Below, one piece after another: positions 33,179-41,934 of a stretch of DNA of 61,061 bases. The notes under the pieces are model-generated. The model did not search any database, was not told the DNA's origin, and saw nothing but the letters and a program-made list of their open reading frames with translations. How positions within the stretch are numbered: the stretch's first letter is position 1; each line of letters starts with the position of its first letter. The stretch spans positions 1 through 61,061 of the forward strand of contig MGMS01000005.1 of the NCBI GenBank assembly GCA_001796515.1, read 5' to 3'. The DNA comes from Chloroflexi bacterium RBG_13_51_36. Its GTDB lineage: Bacteria > Chloroflexota > Dehalococcoidia > GIF9 > AB-539-J10. The translations under genes were made by a program, and so were the position numbers.

Positions 33179-33190
33179 TAACAAGTGTTC
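33179..33190 (-). promoter_or_regulatory. Probable LexA (SOS) box
   Basis: The minus strand reads AGAACACTTGTTAA, matching the Gram-positive-type GAAC-N4-GTTC operator in 7 of 8 fixed bases, 27 bases upstream of the lexA ATG. TTGTGC and ATACAA at 17-base spacing flank it as a possible -35/-10 pair, which would place the operator in the promoter spacer. The promoter pair is weaker evidence than the box. Confidence 0.6.
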
Positions 33191-33354
33191 TATAGCACAA
33201 GTGTAGCAACCAGGGTGGTGAGTTGTCAAGACCCTTCAGTAGAAGCGAGCGAAATATCCTGAATAGGCGGCTAACTGTTCTGTCTTATATACCAGGCGCT
33301 TTGATGGACTTATCGTCCGCACAAATAATCCGCTAGAATGCTCGCTTCCAAGGA

Positions 33355-34167
33355 CTATCGCCACTGGATAGCGATGGATTCTCTCCGGAAAAGATGCACC
33401 GCCGCACGCAGGGCGATGATATCCACGGCGATGATTACCAGTGCCAGCACCAGGGTCCGCAAGGTAGTAAACCAGATGATTCCGGTGACCTGAATACCAA
33501 TCAAAGCCAGGATTGGGAAGACAACAATCAAGGCAATATTCTGGGCGCCTTTGGAGTCTTTCGCCCGCGAAGACCCGATGACACCGAGCATGAAGCTGAG
33601 AATAGCAACCGCCGGCGTAAGCAAAAAGAGGCTGAGAAACCAGCTGGGTGTGAGCACTAGTCCGCTGAGATTACCCCATCCCAGCAAACTTATCACCAAC
33701 AGAAAGAACCCTGCCGAAATCCAGGTCATCAGAACCGCGGGTATTGCCCCAGTCAGCGTCTTGCCCAAGAGAAGTTCCCAGGTCCTGACCGGTGTCGCCA
33801 GCAGGGCTTCCAGGCTGCCCGTCAGCTTTTCGTCAACAATACTGAAGGCAGCTATGCCGATGCCAATCATAACAGGAATGAGCAGTAGAATGAACTGAAA
33901 CTGGTTGAGCAATAGCACAAGGAGCTGCTCCGAAGCCGGAAGTGCAGCTGCCTCCGGAATAGTCTGAAGGAGCTTCTCCAGTGCTGTTTGAAATATCGAG
34001 CTCCCCAGCATACCCTCACTTCCGAACCTGAACGCAAGCCAGAAGTAGAGAATGAACTGCCCTACGACTGCAAACGGAAGCAGCGTCACCAGAAGAGCGC
34101 TGTTCGGGTCGGTAAACAGCAGACCCCATTCCTTGCGCAGGATGTTACGAATGCGCCTGAGCGTCAC
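33355..34167 (-). CDS. ABC-2 type transporter permease
   Basis: 270 residues with six hydrophobic helices, including LLVTLLPFAVVGQFILYFWL near 28-47 and FILLLIPVMIGIGIAAFSIV near 111-130. The signature VDEKLTGSLEALLATPVRTWELLLGK between helices 2 and 3 is the hallmark of ABC-2 (NatB/CcmB-like) permeases. Its start overlaps the ATPase gene by 23 bases, so the two form an exporter. The substrate is unknown; drug or sodium export are common annotations for this type. Confidence 0.88.
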   Translation of the reverse strand: MTLRRIRNILRKEWGLLFTDPNSALLVTLLPFAVVGQFILYFWLAFRFGSEGMLGSSIFQTALEKLLQTIPEAAALPASEQLLVLLLNQFQFILLLIPVMIGIGIAAFSIVDEKLTGSLEALLATPVRTWELLLGKTLTGAIPAVLMTWISAGFFLLVISLLGWGNLSGLVLTPSWFLSLFLLTPAVAILSFMLGVIGSSRAKDSKGAQNIALIVVFPILALIGIQVTGIIWFTTLRTLVLALVIIAVDIIALRAAVHLFRRESIAIQWR

Positions 34168-35086
34168 TAATCTTCTCCTCGTTCATCAGCCTGAGATAGA
34201 CCTGCTCGAGCGTATACTGCTCTTCAGAGACGGTAACCACCTTGCCGCCAGCTTCAACAATTGCCCTCACCAGTTCGGGGCGGTTACGTTCCGAATCCAT
34301 GAGTTCCACACTGAGGCGAGAGCCCTCTTTCCGTGCCTCCTGGACAAACGGCAACCCCTTCACCACCGCCAGAATGTTGGGGTCCGGCGACTGCAATTCT
34401 ACGATCACCTTGCGCCGGAAGAAGCGCCGGCGCAGGCTCTCCGCTGTATCCAGGGCCAGAAGCCTGGTCTGAATGACGGCAATGCGATTACACAGCATTT
34501 CCGCCTCAGCAAGATTATGGGTGGAAAGAAAGACGGTGCACCCCTCCTCTTGCATTCTGCGTATCAACTGGCGGACCTCACTGGCAGCTTCGGGATCCAG
34601 CCCGGATGTCGGCTCATCCAGGAAAAGCACCTTCGGCTCGTGCATCAGGGCTCTGGCCAGGGCCAAGCGTTGCTTCATCCCCTTGGAAAACGTGCCCGCC
34701 CTGTCATCCCTCCGTTCCCAGAGCCCCATCAACTTGAGATACTTCTCCACCCTTGTGCTCACATCGTCGATGGGGTAGAAGCCTGCGAAATACTCCAGGT
34801 TACGCCTGGCGCTGAGGCGGCCATAAAGACCGGGCGTCTCCGTCAGCATGCCGATAACCTCGTGCAGTTTCTCCACATCCCGGTCAATTCTGTGGCCAGC
34901 GACGACAGCTTCTCCGCCAGTCGGCCGGATTATTCCTGCCAGCATGCGAATTGTGGTCGTCTTCCCCGCCCCATTTGGTCCCAGGAAACCAAGCACCTCG
35001 CCGGACTCAACCGCCATGGTCAAGTCGTCCACCGCGATTACGTCCTTGAAGCGGCGTGAAAGACCAGAAGTCTCAATTATCGCCAT
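34145..35086 (-). CDS. ABC transporter ATP-binding protein
   Basis: 313 residues. Walker A GPNGAGKTTT starts at 36, the signature helix is FSKGMKQRLALARAL, and Walker B is VLFLDEPTSGLDP followed by the switch histidine in LSTHNLAEAE. The C-terminal 80 residues (IVELQSPDPNILAVVKGLPF onward) are the extension seen in DrrA/NatA-like exporters. Paired with the overlapping permease gene. Confidence 0.94.
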   Translation of the reverse strand: MAIIETSGLSRRFKDVIAVDDLTMAVESGEVLGFLGPNGAGKTTTIRMLAGIIRPTGGEAVVAGHRIDRDVEKLHEVIGMLTETPGLYGRLSARRNLEYFAGFYPIDDVSTRVEKYLKLMGLWERRDDRAGTFSKGMKQRLALARALMHEPKVLFLDEPTSGLDPEAASEVRQLIRRMQEEGCTVFLSTHNLAEAEMLCNRIAVIQTRLLALDTAESLRRRFFRRKVIVELQSPDPNILAVVKGLPFVQEARKEGSRLSVELMDSERNRPELVRAIVEAGGKVVTVSEEQYTLEQVYLRLMNEEKISDAQAHS

Positions 35087-35505
35087 GCAATAATACCCCT
35101 TGTTGCAGTCCTAAGAAGCATGTCCGGAAACCCTGGAAACGTGCGCTACGGCAGTATTATATAGTAAGGGCTCGGCGAGTGTCACGGATTGACTTCTGGC
35201 TGACATTCTCTGGAATTGTCGAACAATGCGCTGCTTTGTCCAAGCCATTGACAACTGTCTGGCAGAGACGTAATATACTGACGATGGCGACAGGGTAATT
35301 CCTGGCAACCAAAATGAACTGATTGATGGTTGCTTTAGTATACAAGTCCTTACAATCTGTTTTTGTCTGCTGGCTCAAGTGGCGGACACGTCGGGGATCC
35401 TGGCTAGAGCGAAACCCGCATCCGATTGTTTCCAGGAGCCCTACGTGTGACCCAAATCCAGGATGCATGCGCTGTTGTCATCCCGCGTGAAGCAGGTAAA
35501 CTACC
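35087..35505. other. Divergent intergenic region
   Basis: Holds the promoter of the ABC operon (below) and presumably that of the MFS gene. No protein frame with a ribosome site and no RNA gene is recognised here. Confidence 0.4.
35154..35183 (-). promoter_or_regulatory. Promoter of the ABC exporter operon
   Basis: On the minus strand GTGACA (35178-35183) and TATAAT (35154-35159) are 18 bases apart, 67 bases upstream of the ATPase start. Confidence 0.55.
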
Positions 35506-36891
35506 ATGTCAGTTCACATACCTTTTCTGCGCCGTCCTCATGACGTCCCATCCCATCTGAGCGAGGAACAGGTCAAAAAGAGCCTGAGGAAGAGCATCTT
35601 CGATGGCTCGGCTTATTCCGTAATGCTGGGGCTGACGCAGAACTACATTACGCCCTACGCGCTGACAATGAAGGCAACTACTCAACAGATTGGCTTGCTG
35701 ACCAGCGTGCCCAATTTCACCATGGCAGCGGCGCAGTTCGCAGCGCCGGCCTTCTCTGAAAGAATAGGGAGTCGAAAGGGCTTCATACTCCCCATGGTCC
35801 TTATGCACGCCTTGATGTGGCTGCCGGTTCTCCTCGTTCCCTATCTGTTCCAGACACACCAAGTCTGGTGGCTGATAGCGTTCATGACCCTGAGCACCGC
35901 CTTCGATTCTGCCGTGAACCCCGCGTGGGGAAGCCTGATGGCGGACCTGGTGCCGACGCAGATGCGCGGCCGATACTTCGGCCTGCGCAACCGCATTACT
36001 GCCTTTGTCTCCATGGCATTCAGCTATGCCGCCGGGGGCATCTTACAATTGCTCACCGGAAATACCAACCTGGCTTTCACCATCATATTTGTCGGAGCAA
36101 TGGCATCGAGGCTGGTCTCGTTCTATTTTCTGTCAAAGATGTACGAACCACTGAGCCTGGCGACCCAGAGGCGCGGCCATGACAGCATGCTGAAAATGGC
36201 CCGGGGCCTGTTCTCCACCAACATCGGCATGTTCATAGTTTTCTGCGCATTGATGAATTTTGCGACGACTGTGGCCGGACCGTTCTTCTCTCCATATATG
36301 CTGCGCGACCTCAATCTCAGCTACATCGTTTATACCATGCTGAACTCCGCGGCGGGGCTGGCGACCGTCGGTTTTATGACCTGGTGGGGCAAACGGATCG
36401 ACAGGGCAGGAAGCATCAAGGTTTTGAAAATCACATCACTCTTTGTTCCATTTGTACCGCTCGGGTGGCTGCCAAGTCACAGTCTATGGTGGCTCACCAT
36501 CATGCAGGTATTTTCGGGGTTTGCCTGGGCGGGTTTCCAGCTTTCGAGCGGCGTCTTTATCTTCGATGCGGCTCCCCCACAAAACAGGACGCGGTATATA
36601 GCTGTTTACAACTCTCTGATCTACCTGGGGGTCAGCCTGGGGGCTCTGGTCGGCGGTGTTGTGACGCCACTCTTGCCACCTATCATGGGGAGTTCTTTCC
36701 TCTCAATCTTTGCAGTTTCAGGAGCAGCCCGGTTGGCCGTGTCGCTCTTTTTCCTGCGGCGCATCAAGGAAGTGCGCAAGGTGCAGCAAATTGATGCCAG
36801 CGAACTGCTATTCAGCGATTTTCAGCGCCCCTGGATAAATCAGGCATATGGCTACATGGCAGACCATTTCCGCCGTCGAAAAACGCACTGA
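35506..36891 (+). CDS. Major facilitator superfamily transporter
   Basis: 461 residues with about 12 hydrophobic helices. The loop signatures LMADLVPTQMRGRYFGLRNR and the second-half equivalent AAPPQNRTRYIAVYNSLIYL mark an MFS carrier. An N-terminal cytoplasmic segment (SEEQVKKSLRKSIFDG) precedes helix 1. It is unrelated in detail to the MFS gene at 20-21 kb. Substrate unknown; no partner genes. Confidence 0.87.
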   Translation: MSVHIPFLRRPHDVPSHLSEEQVKKSLRKSIFDGSAYSVMLGLTQNYITPYALTMKATTQQIGLLTSVPNFTMAAAQFAAPAFSERIGSRKGFILPMVLMHALMWLPVLLVPYLFQTHQVWWLIAFMTLSTAFDSAVNPAWGSLMADLVPTQMRGRYFGLRNRITAFVSMAFSYAAGGILQLLTGNTNLAFTIIFVGAMASRLVSFYFLSKMYEPLSLATQRRGHDSMLKMARGLFSTNIGMFIVFCALMNFATTVAGPFFSPYMLRDLNLSYIVYTMLNSAAGLATVGFMTWWGKRIDRAGSIKVLKITSLFVPFVPLGWLPSHSLWWLTIMQVFSGFAWAGFQLSSGVFIFDAAPPQNRTRYIAVYNSLIYLGVSLGALVGGVVTPLLPPIMGSSFLSIFAVSGAARLAVSLFFLRRIKEVRKVQQIDASELLFSDFQRPWINQAYGYMADHFRRRKTH

Positions 36892-37291
36892 ACCTGGTCA
36901 AATCTCCCGCACAGCAAAGCACTGGTTTGTAATGAGCCTAATCGGCCGCTATCTCTAGAATTCGCATCCTGATGAAGCAGCCTGCATCATATACAGAGCC
37001 ATTACGCCACCTCTGGATGGAGGGTTGGCTTCAACAGTTCCATGTCCAGGACATACTGCGGAGTTAGCGAATCGCAAAACGACGCGTTCGTATGCCATAG
37101 CTGACAAAAGAACGAGCTCCTACTGCTTGAGCTGAACAATACGCACTACGTGACAGCATCGAACCTTCCGTCTCTTGTTCGACTCAGAGACTCTATTCCA
37201 GGGTATCCCCTTAATGCTATAATTCGACCCTCCAGTTCGACCCCGATCATCTTATTCGTACCAATAACAGACATCGATAACAGGATAGGCA
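36892..37291. other. Intergenic region with a dispersed repeat and a -10 box
   Basis: Contains repeat copy A (37032-37090), a TGCTTGAGCTGAACAATACG string related to those near 22.2 and 26.4 kb, and TATAAT at 37218-37223 with no clear -35, about 70 bases before the methyltransferase ATG. No coding frame is supported. Confidence 0.45.
37032..37090 (+). repeat. Dispersed repeat, copy A
   Basis: CAACAGTTCCATGTCCAGG continues ACATACTGCGGAGTTAGCGA and ATCGCAAAACG. It aligns over about 59 bases with 40344-40402 (CAGCAGTTCCATGTCCAAG, then ACATGCCTGTGGAGCTAACG, AGTCACAGAACG). A partial third copy near 39510-39545 shares GGTCACAAAACGATGGATTG. All three are in gaps between single genes. Confidence 0.6.
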
Positions 37292-38071
37292 ATGAACATT
37301 CGAGAGTACAATAGAGACGCCTGGGATCGTGAGGTGAAGAAAAGCAACAAATGGACCATCCCGGTGAGTGCCGAGACCATCGCGAAGGCACGCCAAGGTG
37401 ACTGGCAGATTGTTCTCACACCAACCATACCCGTTCCGGCGGCCTGGTTTCCGCAACTCAAGGGAGCGGATGTATTATGCCTCGCAAGTGGAGGCGGGCA
37501 GCAAGGTCCGGTGCTAGCAGCGGCAGGCGCCAATGTAACCGTCCTGGACAATTCACCGTTGCAGTTGGAGCAGGATCGCTTCATAGCCCAAAGGGATGGT
37601 CTGAGTATCCGCTTAATAGAAGGAGATATGGCGGACCTCCATATGTTTGATTCCATGAGTTACGACCTGATAGTTCATCCGGTCTCAAATACATTCGTAC
37701 CGGACGTGCGGCCAGTCTGGCGGGAAGCGTTCCGTGTATTGCGGCACGGGGGCGTGCTTCTGGCAGGTTTCATGAACCCTGCTGCCTACCTGGTGGACTA
37801 CGAACTGGCGGAGCGTACGGGTGTGCTGCAGGTGAAATACCGCATTCCTTATTCGGACATCTACGATCTGCCGGAAGAGGAGAAGAAACACAGACTGGAA
37901 CAGGGCGAACCAATGGAATTTAGCCACACCCTTGACGATCAAATAGGCGGGCAACTTGCAGCCGGTTTTATTATTACGGGTTTCTATGAAGACAGGACTC
38001 CTCCTTCAGATAAGGAACCCCTCACTACGTATATGCCTAATTGCATGGCGACGCGGGCAGTCAAGCCTTAG
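37292..38071 (+). CDS. Class I SAM-dependent methyltransferase
   Basis: 259 residues. The SAM-binding motif is [20 protein letters not shown] followed by the acidic strand NVTVLDNS, and motif IV appears as [17 protein letters not shown]. The first 50 residues ([20 protein letters not shown]) are a conserved lead-in for a family of small-molecule methyltransferases whose substrate I cannot name. Single gene. Confidence 0.82.
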   Translation: MNIREYNRDAWDREVKKSNKWTIPVSAETIAKARQGDWQIVLTPTIPVPAAWFPQLKGADVLCLASGGGQQGPVLAAAGANVTVLDNSPLQLEQDRFIAQRDGLSIRLIEGDMADLHMFDSMSYDLIVHPVSNTFVPDVRPVWREAFRVLRHGGVLLAGFMNPAAYLVDYELAERTGVLQVKYRIPYSDIYDLPEEEKKHRLEQGEPMEFSHTLDDQIGGQLAAGFIITGFYEDRTPPSDKEPLTTYMPNCMATRAVKP

Positions 38072-38320
38072 TAAGTGCTTTGCCGTGTCCTCCCGAGTGC
38101 CACCACAGACCTCACCGGAAACCAAACTCGAACATAAGCTATCTGACTTGGAGGACAATTCAACTACTCTCTGTTTTAAAAAGACGAGTTGTCGTCCAAT
38201 CCGGCAAACTGCACAAAAGTCAGAACTGTTGGGGCACTTTTCGTCATTTCGTTTCAGGGATGCTTGACCATATGAAATGGATGATATTTCTGTATCGAAC
38301 AGTGGAAATCTAATGGACTG

Positions 38321-39238
38321 TTACTCACCGAGTCTGTCACCTATTTCCAGTCTCGCCTGCCTGGCAAATTCGGTCGCCTCCATCTTGAATGATTTGTCCA
38401 TTTGAACCTTCTGAACTAATATCGCCCCGCGTTTCAATGATACCACGAATCCATCTGCGCTACTGTTGATAATCTGACCCGGTAGACCACCCGCAATGTC
38501 ATGAATTGGCTTCGAATCAAAGATCTTGAGCTTCTTACCATGAAAGTACGTTGTTGCTCCCGGTTGAGGGTTGGTGCCCCGAATGAGGTTATATACCCTC
38601 TCAATAGATGCAGCCCAGTTGATTATGGCATCCTTTTCAGTGCACAAGCCCTCGTAAGTGGCTTGTGATTCATCCTGAGAGATTCGCGGAGCCATTCCCC
38701 TCTTAATCAGCTCGATACTCTCCACCAATGCCTCTATACCCAAGGGAAAGAGTTTCTCAAAATAGAGCGAGCCGACAGTATCATCAGGAGAGATTTCCAC
38801 CTCCTTCTGCAATAGGATAGGACCAGTGTCTACACCTCTGTCGGGCCAAAAGATGGTTATGCCTGTCTTAGTCTCGCCGTTGATGATAGCCCAGTTAATC
38901 GCACTGCCACCTCGATGCTTTGGAAGCAACGATGGGTGGTATTGTATTGTTCCTATATTGGGATAGTTTAAGATAGAATCCGGCAGAATACTGGTCACAA
39001 AAGCCATGACATTCAGGTCGGGATTCAATCTTGTGTACTCTTCATAGATTTCAGAGACTCGCATTGACCTTGGCTGAAAGACTGGTATACCCAGCTGGAT
39101 TGCTAATTCCTTTAACGGGTTCCTCTTGCCCGCAGCGTCTTGAGGTGTATAGACTGCAACAACTTCTTCGCCCCTTTCAGTCAGCTTCTGAAGGACTTTC
39201 TCGCCAAAGGCTGCTTGTCCAATGCAGACAATGCGCAT
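38321..39238 (-). CDS. Fmt-like formyltransferase (second paralogue)
   Basis: 305 residues of the formyltetrahydrofolate-dependent transferase family. The catalytic region reads YHPSLLPKHRGGSAINWAII with His and the following WPDRGVDTGPIL aspartate, as in Fmt, ArnA and the N-terminal domain of 10-formyl-THF dehydrogenase. The C-terminal domain (VYNLIRGTNPQPGATTYFHG) is also present. A true fmt lies at 54780-55724, so this copy probably formylates another substrate, for example a sugar amine or acyl carrier. It is a single gene, so context does not choose. Confidence 0.82.
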   Translation of the reverse strand: MRIVCIGQAAFGEKVLQKLTERGEEVVAVYTPQDAAGKRNPLKELAIQLGIPVFQPRSMRVSEIYEEYTRLNPDLNVMAFVTSILPDSILNYPNIGTIQYHPSLLPKHRGGSAINWAIINGETKTGITIFWPDRGVDTGPILLQKEVEISPDDTVGSLYFEKLFPLGIEALVESIELIKRGMAPRISQDESQATYEGLCTEKDAIINWAASIERVYNLIRGTNPQPGATTYFHGKKLKIFDSKPIHDIAGGLPGQIINSSADGFVVSLKRGAILVQKVQMDKSFKMEATEFARQARLEIGDRLGE

Positions 39239-39631
39239 CGGTTAATTCTCTCGCTACTCACAATGACGGCCATCTACATTATAGACGCTGACGCAACTAA
39301 TCAGAAGCAACTTCGTGAATATACGAGGGGTTCCCCCAACAGTTAGCCACTTTGTTATGCCTTGCCTGATAGCCATAAGAGCGGAGTGGAAGAGACGCGC
39401 GACAGAGCAGCGCAAGAGGGTGGAGAACAAGCCCGATAACAAAGAAGATACTAAGGTGGAATCAAGTGGAACATAGCGACAGACCCCATAGAAACAACCT
39501 GGCTGATCATTAGGTCACAAAACGATGGATTGCTCAGTGACTTCACTTTCATAAGGCAAACCAATATAGTGCTTCAGCGGCGGCCTTCAGTACGACTACA
39601 TAGTGCGTCCAAAATACCGCTTCCACAGGAC
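39239..39631. other. Intergenic region with repeat fragments
   Basis: A GTCATTGTGAGTAGCGAG repeat unit lies at 39239-39264 (minus) and a partial dispersed repeat at 39510-39545. The plus frame from 39530 to 39631 is continuous with the Fe-S protein but looks non-homologous, so no separate gene is called. Confidence 0.45.
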
Positions 39632-40306
39632 ATGGCAGGAGGAAACACACTGGTTCTGGCTGAGACTGTCCTTGATAAGGTTCTGCAGCCGTACAATTGC
39701 CGCTCATTCTGGACGGTCGGTATCAGGGACCTAGCCGTGCCGGAGAGGGATTTTTTTCATCACTCCATGCCACGTGCCAAGACGGCTGTTGTTGTTGGCC
39801 ACCATGTCACAACCAGAGAGGAATGGAAGTGGTACGTCTCAGCAAGCAGAGGCGCACACTGTGCCGCCGACGATCACGCTCGGAACGTGTCCCTACACCT
39901 CGAAGAAGCACTACTAAGACAAGGTTTTCCAACTGAGATAGTGCCCTATCCCGGGGAGAGCGGCCTGCAATTAAGGTTCGTGGCTCAATCAGCAGGCGCA
40001 GGTGAAATTGCCAAAAACGCATTTCTTCTGCACCCGCAATGGGGGCCATGGATACACTTACGTGTCTTAGCCACACAGGCTCTGACGAAGAACAAACCAC
40101 GCCGTGTGATCTCAGTCTGCAATAATTGCGGTGCGTGTGTCTCGGCATGCCCTGCAGGTGCGATCGAAGATGATACCTTCAACGGACTCAAATGTCGCCA
40201 ATTTCGCAAAGCGAGGGGAGAATACCATCCAGTTGGGCCAAAGCGCGAACTTAGATATTGCGAAATCTGTGCAGATATCTGCCCGATTGGATCGAAGCCC
40301 GACTAG
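39632..40306 (+). CDS. QueG-like double 4Fe-4S protein
   Basis: 224 residues from ATG 39632 (MAGGNTLVLAETVLDKVL). Two ferredoxin-type sites near the C-terminus read CNNCGACVSACPAG and CEICADICPIG, in the arrangement of epoxyqueuosine reductase and related reductases. The N-terminal part (MPRAKTAVVVGHHV, RGAHCAADDHARNVSLHLEE) matches the QueG-like cobalamin-domain remnant, but is too short for full QueG (~350). A frame opens earlier, at 39530, over repeat-derived sequence. An electron-transfer or corrinoid-activation role is inferred. Confidence 0.7.
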   Translation: MAGGNTLVLAETVLDKVLQPYNCRSFWTVGIRDLAVPERDFFHHSMPRAKTAVVVGHHVTTREEWKWYVSASRGAHCAADDHARNVSLHLEEALLRQGFPTEIVPYPGESGLQLRFVAQSAGAGEIAKNAFLLHPQWGPWIHLRVLATQALTKNKPRRVISVCNNCGACVSACPAGAIEDDTFNGLKCRQFRKARGEYHPVGPKRELRYCEICADICPIGSKPD

Positions 40307-40343
40307 TAACTATGCAATGATCGGATGCAGTAGTAACACTCAG

Positions 40344-40402
40344 CAGCAGTTCCATGTCCAAGACATGCCTGTGGAGCTAACGAGTCACAGAACGTTAGAT
40401 TG
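40344..40402 (+). repeat. Dispersed repeat, copy B
   Basis: Partner of the copy at 37032-37090; about three quarters of 59 aligned bases are identical. It lies just downstream of the QueG-like gene. Confidence 0.6.
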
Positions 40403-40469
40403 CTACCTGTCACTCAGAAGTTATTATCACTGTTTGTAGTTTATGTGATACATGTGGCTGCCAAATAAC

Positions 40470-40985
40470 TCAGAACCGGTGGATAAATCTGATTGTATTG
40501 AGCTCCACCCCTACGCCGACACGGACAAAGCTATTCTTTTCTAGAACTCGGACTGAAGCTCTATTATCAATATTTGTCTCGGCCTCGATGCGTCTTGCCT
40601 CAGGTTGGTCCTTCGCCCATTGAGTTACACCAGCGACCATTTCTGTTGCCAGACCCTGTCCCTGGAATTCAGGAAGGACTGAATACCCAATCTCAACTGT
40701 TCCTTGTTTGTCCGGAGGACCTTTGAAACCAATACTCCCACAGAGCACCGGATAATCATTGTCAACTCTAATTGCATACCATGCAAGCCAGCCTTCCCAT
40801 TCCGGGTGTTCTTTATGGAGTCCGTAGAAATGACCCAGAACGTCTCTAAGATTGTCTGGGGGCCAGGTTTCCGGTACTAAAGCTCCCAAAAGGTTGGCGA
40901 ACTCCACTCTGTCTTCAATTTCGGCTGCTGCAAGTATTTCTGTTCCTGCAACCAGTCTCAGTCTGTCTGTTGTTTGAACTATCAT
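40470..40985 (-). CDS. GNAT-family N-acetyltransferase
   Basis: About 171 residues. The acetyl-CoA loop reads VLPEFQGQGLATEMVAGVTQ (Q/R-x-x-G-x-A form), preceded by GSIGFKGPPDKQGTVEIGYS and followed by EAETNIDNRASVRVLEKNSF, the standard RimJ-like layout. A frame open to 41162 would overlap the transporter gene by 88 bases, so ATG 40985 (or 41000) is preferred. Substrate unknown. Confidence 0.85.
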   Translation of the reverse strand: MIVQTTDRLRLVAGTEILAAAEIEDRVEFANLLGALVPETWPPDNLRDVLGHFYGLHKEHPEWEGWLAWYAIRVDNDYPVLCGSIGFKGPPDKQGTVEIGYSVLPEFQGQGLATEMVAGVTQWAKDQPEARRIEAETNIDNRASVRVLEKNSFVRVGVGVELNTIRFIHRF

Positions 40986-41074
40986 CCTGTTAACACACAT
41001 TATGGCACTACGATTTGGACGCCTTCTTCGTTTCCGTCGAGAGGGCACCCAGTTTGGGGCCGAAGGGACCCAAT

Positions 41075-41653
41075 CTAGATTGATCGTTGCCCGACCAGCG
41101 GTTTCCCAAGAGGGATTCTCACATTCAGCGGCGCAAGCACAATATGTGCCATGATATACCAAGCAGTGAGCGCACAGATCGTGAGATCTACCGCTGCGAC
41201 GATGGTGAAGAACGACATCGCAGGCCCACCAAGATGGCTAAGGTCCAGGAAGACAAAGCCGAGAAGTAGTGTGAAGAATAGAAGCCCATGCGCGCGACTT
41301 ATCCGTATTGCACCCATGAGGAATATTGCGGTGATCAACGTGAACATGACAAGGAACCAACCAATATCGACACTCGTGGGCTGAAGAATGCCAAAATGAG
41401 TTCCCAGCAAGATGCCGCCAAGGGCCATCCAGAACCCACCATATGACGAAAAAGCAGCAAAGCCGAAATTGTTGCCAGTTTCGAACTCTTTCATACCGGC
41501 CATGAGTTGCATCAGGCCACCGAAGAACAATGCTGTCCACAGAACGGGGCTGGCGCCGCACCAGCCAAAATTGTGAAACTGCAGCAGCAACGTTGTGCCG
41601 CCGAAGCCAGCAAGTCCCACCACCGCAGGGTTAGCTGAAGTTTTCCCGTTCAA
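41075..41653 (-). CDS. AceTr (GPR1/FUN34/SatP) acetate-type transporter
   Basis: 192 residues with six membrane helices. NPAVVGLAGFGGTTLLLQFH carries the family's NPA motif at the start of helix 1, and FETGNNFGFAAFSSYGGFW is the second family signature. These channels or symporters move acetate, succinate or related monocarboxylates. In a fermenting or syntrophic organism it could export or take up acetate. Single gene. Confidence 0.9.
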   Translation of the reverse strand: MNGKTSANPAVVGLAGFGGTTLLLQFHNFGWCGASPVLWTALFFGGLMQLMAGMKEFETGNNFGFAAFSSYGGFWMALGGILLGTHFGILQPTSVDIGWFLVMFTLITAIFLMGAIRISRAHGLLFFTLLLGFVFLDLSHLGGPAMSFFTIVAAVDLTICALTAWYIMAHIVLAPLNVRIPLGKPLVGQRSI

Positions 41654-41873
41654 TCCAGATTAATCCTCCCTTTTATTATTCTGTGATAGGCATTCCGTTC
41701 AGAGTCAGTGTGTCTGCACTGGTCCTTTAAGATACCAGGCGTAACCTGCAAGTGATGGGCGGACGCTGGACAGACTGACTGAATCGAAAAGGTTGCCTTC
41801 TCTACTGCCCAAAACCACCCATAATAGGCTAACTGGCGGGCGGAGTCAATACGTCCCCTTTGAATTGAGGGCC

Positions 41874-41903
41874 TTGTTTTGGGTTCACGACACCAGGTAT
41901 AAT
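41874..41903 (+). promoter_or_regulatory. Promoter of the aminotransferase gene
   Basis: TTGTTT (41874-41879) and TATAAT (41898-41903) are 18 bases apart, with the ATG 32 bases downstream behind AAGGGAAGC. Confidence 0.6.
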
Positions 41904-41934
41904 TGATTACCTGCGCATAACAAAGGGAAGCAAG

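Noticed and set aside
34052-35059. 335-codon plus-strand open frame
   Set aside because: Antisense to the ABC ATPase with intact Walker motifs; composition is that of a mirrored coding strand.
39632-40306. Reductive dehalogenase
   Set aside because: Two 4Fe-4S sites fit, but there is no Tat signal, the protein is far too short and no membrane-anchor gene follows.
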